64,000 bases of DNA from Stenogyne calaminthoides (Eukaryota > Streptophyta > Magnoliopsida > Lamiales > Lamiaceae). The notes under the pieces were generated by a model that was not told where the DNA came from, did no database searches, and worked only from the letters and a program-made list of their open reading frames with translations. The stretch is taken from the NCBI GenBank assembly GCA_037126765.1, contig JBBCBC010000033.1, forward strand, positions 9,190,085 to 9,254,084, given 5' to 3'. Below, piece by piece: positions 58,450 to 64,000 of this stretch. The translations under genes and the position numbers were made by a program. The number at the start of each line of letters is the position of its first letter. The first letter of the stretch is position 1.

Positions 58450-61400
58450 ATGCTAAAAGATTGTCTCAACGCTGTTCGTGCTGATGAAGTAGGAGTTTTG
58501 TACCCCGACGACGCCGTTTCTGAACGGAGCGCCCCCGTTGATGTCGAAACAGAGGGTGGGTTGGTTAATGGAGTCGAATCAGATACTGCGGCAACGGAAG
58601 TAGAATCTGATGAAGGATCCAGTCAAATTGGGGTGAAAAAATTGGAGAAGAAGAGAGGGAATGTAGAGGAAAGTGAGAGAGAAAACCGATTTAAAACGAG
58701 AAATGGGCGAGAGGTATATCATTGTTCTAGTTCAATCCTCGTAATTTTGTTCAGAAGAATATGTGGTTGTTTGCTTTGATTTCCCACCTCTCTGAGCTAT
58801 TTGATGATTTTCGATAAAATTGTTAATTGAATGCTTTGAATAATCCGTGAAGATTTTCGAAAATGGTGCACCATTCACTTACTAAGTATGATACAGTTTT
58901 GAAGATAGTTTATAGTTTGCAAAATAATTATGATTTTGAGATAGTGATTTAATTTAGTGATTGTGAGAAAAACTGCTTAATAGTAGAAGTGGTTAGTGTT
59001 TGCAAAACATGTAGAAGTTGAGTGTTTGGTAAAAGGTAAAATATCAGACAAAAGCGGAATCAGCTAGAAGCACATATACCCTTTCCAACTTTTAGAATTT
59101 AGATAATGAATTCTAGGTGATTAATTTAAGTAGAAGCATTCAATATGAAAACACTCAAATTAGCTTTTGCAAAGCAGAAGCTGCCTAAATAATCAGCTTT
59201 AAGCTGTTGAAAATACCCCCATAGGCTTGTGTTCGAGTTCTAATTTGTGATTTTGAAGATAGGTGTTTGAAGAGAAAGCATATCTAGTTAGTGTTTCAAG
59301 GAAAGGGGAAACAGGCGGTTCCTTTAGTATAGAAGAATCACTTAGTGAATTGGAGCAACTAGCTGACACCGCTGGATTACATGTTGTTGGTTCTACAACT
59401 CAAAAGTAAGTCAAATGGATCATGATTTCTGATTTTCAGTTTCTTGTTTCAAGATTTTAGTTCATTAATATGAGATGATTGTTCTATTTGCTGCAGACTT
59501 GTTTCTCCCAATCCCAGGACATATATAGGATCAGGAAAAGTGGACGAAATCAAGAGTGCAATCAATGCATTTGATGTTGAAACAGTGATTTTTGATGATG
59601 AACTATCGCCAGGGTTGGTTCTTATTGACTTCATAAGTTCCTACTTATGTGATTTTTTGTTTCTTTAAAGGGGTGGGTTGGTTCTTATTGACTTCATAAG
59701 TTCCTACTGATGTGATTTTTTGTTTCTCTTAAGGGGGTGTTTGCAAAATATGCTACCAGCTTTTAGTCACTTTTTTTACTTTTCAGATTCAGTTGGAGTG
59801 TTTTATGTAGTATCCCTTTTATTAGATTAAGGGTGTGTTTTGAAACACTTAAAACAGCTTTCAAAAGCACTTATTTTCAAAAGTTGTGAGAGAGAGCTTT
59901 TAAAATAAGTGCTTCTGAAAGTTGTTTTAAGTGTTTCAAAACACGCCCTAAATAAGCTTTGAGAAGCTATAACTTGAAAGCTGGACTTGGGGTGCTTTTA
60001 ACAAGATTATGATTTTTCTTTAAATAACATCAACTTTTTTTAACAATATGTATGACTTATATCTTATTATCTAGAAAACACTTCAATTTTCTTGTGCAAA
60101 CACTCAACTTTTATCTTAAGGAAAATTTCCATAATCACTATCTTCAAAAGTATAATTTTTTTGGAATCACCCGGTTAGTCATGCTATCTCTGCTACTACA
60201 AATCGTTAGGGGTACTCTTTGTGGGAGTTTAACCTAAACTCTGCAATGTGGTAGTAGACATGACATAATGGAGAAATGGCTTGCTCTTCTTTCTTCTTTG
60301 CAAATATGATTTTACTGAAATCGTTTGCTCTTCTTTTTACTGATTTAAAATGGTGGAAGATAGGCAGTTGAGGAACTTGGAGAAGATTGGCGGTGACGTT
60401 AGGGTATGTGACCGTACTGCCCTCATCCTGGATATCTTCAACCAGCGAGCAGCCACCCGTGAAGCTTCTTTACAGGTTTTTATTTTTTAAATTTTATTTG
60501 AAGATTATTACTTTGATTGATGCTAACAACAAAAGCTTTTTCTCTCAGTTTACTCTGGCTCAGATGGAGTATCAGCTACCCCGGTTAACAAAAATGTGGA
60601 CCCATCTTGAGCGTCAAGCTGGAGGACAGGTGAAGGGTATGGGTGAGAAACAAATTGAAGTTGATAAGCGTATCTTACGTGACCAGGTGTGTGCTTCTTG
60701 CTTTGTGTTGCTATTGTTATATGAGCTAAAATCCATTTTGGTCCCGCAGCTTTTGCCTTTTCCGTAAAAGATCCCAAAAAAATGATGTTTTTCAATTTGA
60801 TCCCATAACTCCTTAATTGTTCCAACTTTAGACCAAAGCTCTGGATTTTGAAGTACGAAGGCACATTTTTGCACGTGAGGTGTAAAATTGATCCTGTAAC
60901 TTTGCCTTTTCTGCAAAAGGTCTCAAAAGTGTGCCCCAAAAAGAGGTCGTTCTTCAAATTCCAGAGGCTTTGAGACCAAAAATGGACCTATTAAGATGTT
61001 ACGGGATTAAATTGAATAACTTAACTATTTTGGGACCTTTTGTGGAAAAGGCAAAAGTTATGAGAGCAAAACAGATTTTAAATCATTGTTAATTATTAAT
61101 TGTTTTGGCGCAGACTCTAACTTGCAATGTTCAACTAGGCATAGATCAAATTTGGAGTTGGACCCGTAGCTTGTAATAATATTTGTTATATCTATTTTTC
61201 ATTTAGAGGAAACGAAGGATGTGAACTATGGCTTTTTTCACTTTTTAATTTTCAGTGCTTTTGAAATTATGGTTTTTCATGCAAACTACTTGTCGAAATA
61301 AGTTTAAATGAATCAATGTCAATGACATGCAGAATTTTATTATTTTATTCTGTAAAAGATGTTTCATCTCTTATGATGTTATAGACTGCTTGTTATAGTA

Positions 61401-63964
61401 TTGGATTAGATACATGTTACTTCATACTTGATTAACCAAAATATTCTGCTTATTTCTTAGTTATCTTTCCTTGACTTCTCCGTCAGAGAAATGGATATCC
61501 AAGCACTTTGAATTGCTAGTAGCATATTTCTGTTAATGCATTTTGCTGCCTTTAAGTTTCTTTCTTGATAAGATGTTTGCACATATATTAAAACACTCAA
61601 CTTTTGGAGTTTTCAGATTGGTGCTCTAAAGAAAGAGATAGAATCTGTTCGTAAACATCGCAAGCAGTACAGGAACCGACGAACTGCTGTGCCTGTCCCA
61701 GTTGTATCTTTGGTAGGAAATTCTCTTTATTGCAGATTGGTTAATGGGTAATATCAGCCCCTTCTGTTTATTTGCTATAGCTTAATAAATATACTATAAT
61801 GCAGTAGATTTTCAATTCACATCTTTGTATCATGATCTAGAGTACATCTATCACATACAAAATCTTTTAGTAAGATATGTACTCTTACAAATGTGAACAC
61901 TCTTTATTTAGTAAATGCTAAACTGAATGCATGATGGAGAATTTATTCTTAGGATGTTGTCACGGAGCATAATGTTGCTGTAAGAGATCAAAATAGGAAG
62001 AATCGTAGTGATGCTTGTTAGCTAATTTAAAAGGATTTGTTAGTGGAGACATCTCCCTTAAATTCTGCGCTTAAGAGAGCAGCAAGATGATGTTCCATTA
62101 AATGCATGGGTCTTTTTTAAATTATAAAAATCTACTTCTTCAGTTCATCTGTTTAATTTAATATGCAATTGGTTGTTTATGCAAAGAATATTGATAAATA
62201 TACTCTGTGTATCACCTCCTACAGTCGTTTGAACTGAAGAGTATAACTGTCAAATCTTGCTTTACAGGTTGGGTACACAAATGCTGGAAAGAGTACACTT
62301 TTAAACCGATTGACGGGAGCTGATGTTCTTGCTGAGGACAAGCTATTTGCAACACTTGATCCTACTACAAGAAGGGTACAGGCAAGTATGCTGTCCCCTA
62401 AGGGTATGTTTGTTATGGGATTATAGTGGGCAGGGAAATCCCAGATTTGAAATCCTAGTTGGAAATCTTGATGAATTGTTAAAAACTATGTTATGAGATT
62501 TTATAGGGTAGGATGGTAGGAAGTTAATTATTGTTGTATTATTATATTATTGTATTGTAATGATGGAATTATTATCTGTTGTTGAAAATTATGTAAAAGT
62601 GATACGATTTATATATATATGTATACTCCCTCCGCCTCTCAAAGATAGTCACATTTTCCTTTTCTGGATGTCCCAAATTATAGCCGCATATCCTCTTTTG
62701 CTTAAGTAATAAATGCTTAATTGACAATTTTACTCTTAAAATTACCTTGAAATCTGAACTATCTAAAGTAGGGGTTAAATAGGAATACTAGCTAAATTTG
62801 ACCGTATTTATTGATTTTTTTTAATCCGTGTGCAAAGTCAAATGTGGCTATATTTGAGGGACTGGGGGTAGTATATTTTTATTCGGGAAGTCAAAAAAGT
62901 AAAAGATGTGAGTGCATTGGGAAGTAGAAAGGTGATTGAGTGGTAGGTGAGGAAGTAGATTTTTATAGGGTGTAGTAGAATTTAATTCAATAGGATGTTC
63001 AAAATCCATCAATTTAAGTTTTGTTACAGACTAGGTTGGGGGTTTCAATGTCCAAATTCCAGTTGGACTAGTCGCCAAAACAAACATACCCTAAAGAAAC
63101 TTGTTTCCCTCGACTCTAACTTGAGATGTTCTAAAACTATGGAAAATATTTTTGTTTAGTAGTTTTAAGGAAAGCACAATAAAAATGATTGAAGAGTTTC
63201 AGTTTTGACAATTAGTTGGCAATTTATTCATCTATCATATATCTTCTTTCTCATTACTCGATTGCACATGCATAGGAATCTGTCTAGTCAATTACATGTT
63301 TCTCCGGAGAGAAGCATAATGTTATTTATCACTTAAATCATTTTGATTTTCCTTTTGCTTCTTTACTTTCCTTCACTAAATCTTGGATTAAAAAAAAAAA
63401 GAATTAGTGAACGCTAACTCTTCACTAATGATTGGTTATGTATTGACGGTGCATTCCCTAAACGTAAGCAATTGTTTTATTTTCTTTTTTCTAGACGAAG
63501 AACGGGAAGGAGTTTCTTTTGACAGACACTGTTGGCTTCATTCAAAAGTTACCAACAACACTGGTACGAATATTTCTATACATAAATAATGTTTGTTCCT
63601 CATTCTTTGTCAAGATGTGTTTTCATAAATCCTTTTTACCTTTTTACCTTAGTTAATCTATAATTCTTGTATTATTTATCATTTAGCAAATCTTTCTTCT
63701 TTCAGGTAGCTGCTTTTAGGGCAACTTTGGAAGAGATATCTGAGTCATCACTTCTGGTTCATGTTGTGGATATTAGGTATGATTGATTCCCATTAGTGAG
63801 CTGTCTATCACGACTGATGCAGTTTATCACGACTGATGCAGTTTCTGATTGCATTGTACTTTCGTTTCAGCCATCCAATGGCAGAGCAACAGATTGACGC
63901 TGTGGACAAAGTTCTTGCAGAACTTGATACATCCTCCATCCCAAAGTTAATTGTGTGGAACAAG
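58450..63964 (+). CDS. HflX-type GTPase, plastid form (5' part, runs off the window)
   Basis: Ten exons: 58450-58713, 59263-59405, 59497-59613, 60364-60475, 60549-60686, 61617-61712, 62268-62381, 63495-63563, 63706-63776 and 63871-63964; 406 codons so far, phases continuous. The N-terminal HflX domain reads PNPRTYIGSGKVDEIKSAI and later GMGEKQIEVDKRIL. The G domain has G1 GYTNAGKS (292-299), switch I TLDPTTRRV, G3 DTVG (339-342) and the first half of G4 (NK, last two residues). HflX binds the large ribosomal subunit and splits stalled ribosomes in bacteria; the plant homologue is thought to act in chloroplasts. Intron 7 is GC-AG. An ATG at 58329 opens a transit-peptide-like stretch (MSLRFCSILKPSFLNRELNF) in another frame that stops at about 58483, so either the start is at 58450 or a 2-bp loss broke the frame. 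Confidence 0.9.
59612..59737 (+). repeat. 63-bp tandem duplication next to the exon 3 donor of HflX
   Basis: GGGTTGGTTCTTATTGACTT starts at 59612 and again at 59675. The copies differ at about three positions. The first copy begins at the splice donor (59614). Confidence 0.88.
59830..59949. mobile_element. Foldback MITE in intron 3 of HflX
   Basis: 120 bp: GGGTGTGTTTTGAAACACTT left and AAGTGTTTCAAAACACGCCC right, with arms of about 48 bp. Close kin of 57961-58077. Confidence 0.88.
60728..61078. mobile_element. TIR element in intron 5 of HflX
   Basis: The left arm AAATCCATTTTGGTCCCGCA, with CTTTTGCCTTTTCCGTAAAA, is mirrored by the right arm (reverse complement AAATCTGTTTTGCTCTCATA, CTTTTGCCTTTTCCACAAAA). 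Arms of about 55 bp, 351 bp in all, and no gene. Confidence 0.75.
62401..63092. mobile_element. hAT-like MITE in intron 7 of HflX
   Basis: AGGGTATGTTTGTTATGGGA left; AAACAAACATACCCT right. It is split by a Stowaway MITE at 62624-62873. Confidence 0.72.
62624..62873. mobile_element. Stowaway MITE nested in the hAT-like MITE
   Basis: TACTCCCTCCGCCTCTCAAA left; the right end reverse-complements to TACTACCCCCAGTCCCTCAA; shared ATAGYCACATTT further in. TA at both ends. Confidence 0.82.
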
Positions 63965-64000
63965 GTATTAAGGGTTATTTAGTCATTTTTCTTCTAGGTG

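Noticed and set aside
60550..60957. Minus-strand frame of 135 codons in HflX intron 5
   Set aside because: Overlaps exon 5 in antisense and a TIR element; no protein similarity recognised.

Overview
The window is nuclear DNA of a flowering plant, almost certainly a eudicot. It is AT-rich, carries spliced plant genes with GT-AG introns (one GC-AG), and is filled with LTR retrotransposons and Stowaway-, Mutator- and hAT-type elements. An asterid origin is only a guess. About two thirds of the sequence is transposable element. Two host genes can be supported: a BEL1-like (TALE) homeobox gene at 6081-7692 (+), and the 5' two thirds of a chloroplast-type HflX GTPase gene at about 58.3 kb to the right edge (+).

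Layout. 163-3971: decayed Copia element with 238-bp LTRs and a 40-bp tandem array. 4160-4479: Stowaway-like MITE. 6081-7692: BEL1-like gene, four exons, with a minisatellite in intron 1 and a 33-bp duplication across a splice donor. 7952-8598: another MITE. 10319-12525: gag-only Copia element (-). 12833-27869: Copia element A (-), split between gag and protease by a 10.4-kb Sirevirus-like element B (16213-26585, LTRs about 1.94 kb). 29145-43860: a fuller Sirevirus-like element C (-), LTRs about 2.05 kb, perfect 5-bp target-site duplication (TSD). 44468-46857: small Gypsy-type element D with gag plus a long acidic ORF and a perfect TSD. 48-51 kb: clustered and nested MITEs. 51472-56143: Mutator-like element with long TIRs and a 10-bp TSD that carries a decayed piece of a KdsD-type arabinose-5-phosphate isomerase gene, i.e. 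a Pack-MULE candidate, itself split by a 1.8-kb solo LTR. 56-58 kb: minisatellites and a foldback MITE. 58.3-64 kb: HflX, whose introns hold at least four small transposons.

Most notable points. (1) Copies of the B/C family differ from each other mostly at CAG/CTG trinucleotides, which turn into CGG, CG, CGAG, TTG or TGA in patches. This looks like a methylation-linked sequencing or consensus artefact, so many breaks in element C may not be real. (2) B and C share a large ORF of about 1,100 codons downstream of pol. B has lost nearly all of pol and part of gag but keeps it. (3) The Pack-MULE candidate. (4) Repeated ACTAC/GTAGT hairpins in the B/C leader, with a compensatory variant. (5) The duplicated donor in the BEL1-like gene and a frame break in the HflX transit-peptide region.

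The host genes act separately: the BEL1-like protein would be a nuclear transcription factor that pairs with KNOX proteins, and HflX would be a ribosome-associated GTPase in plastids. The transposons share no pathway with them but alter their introns and flanks.
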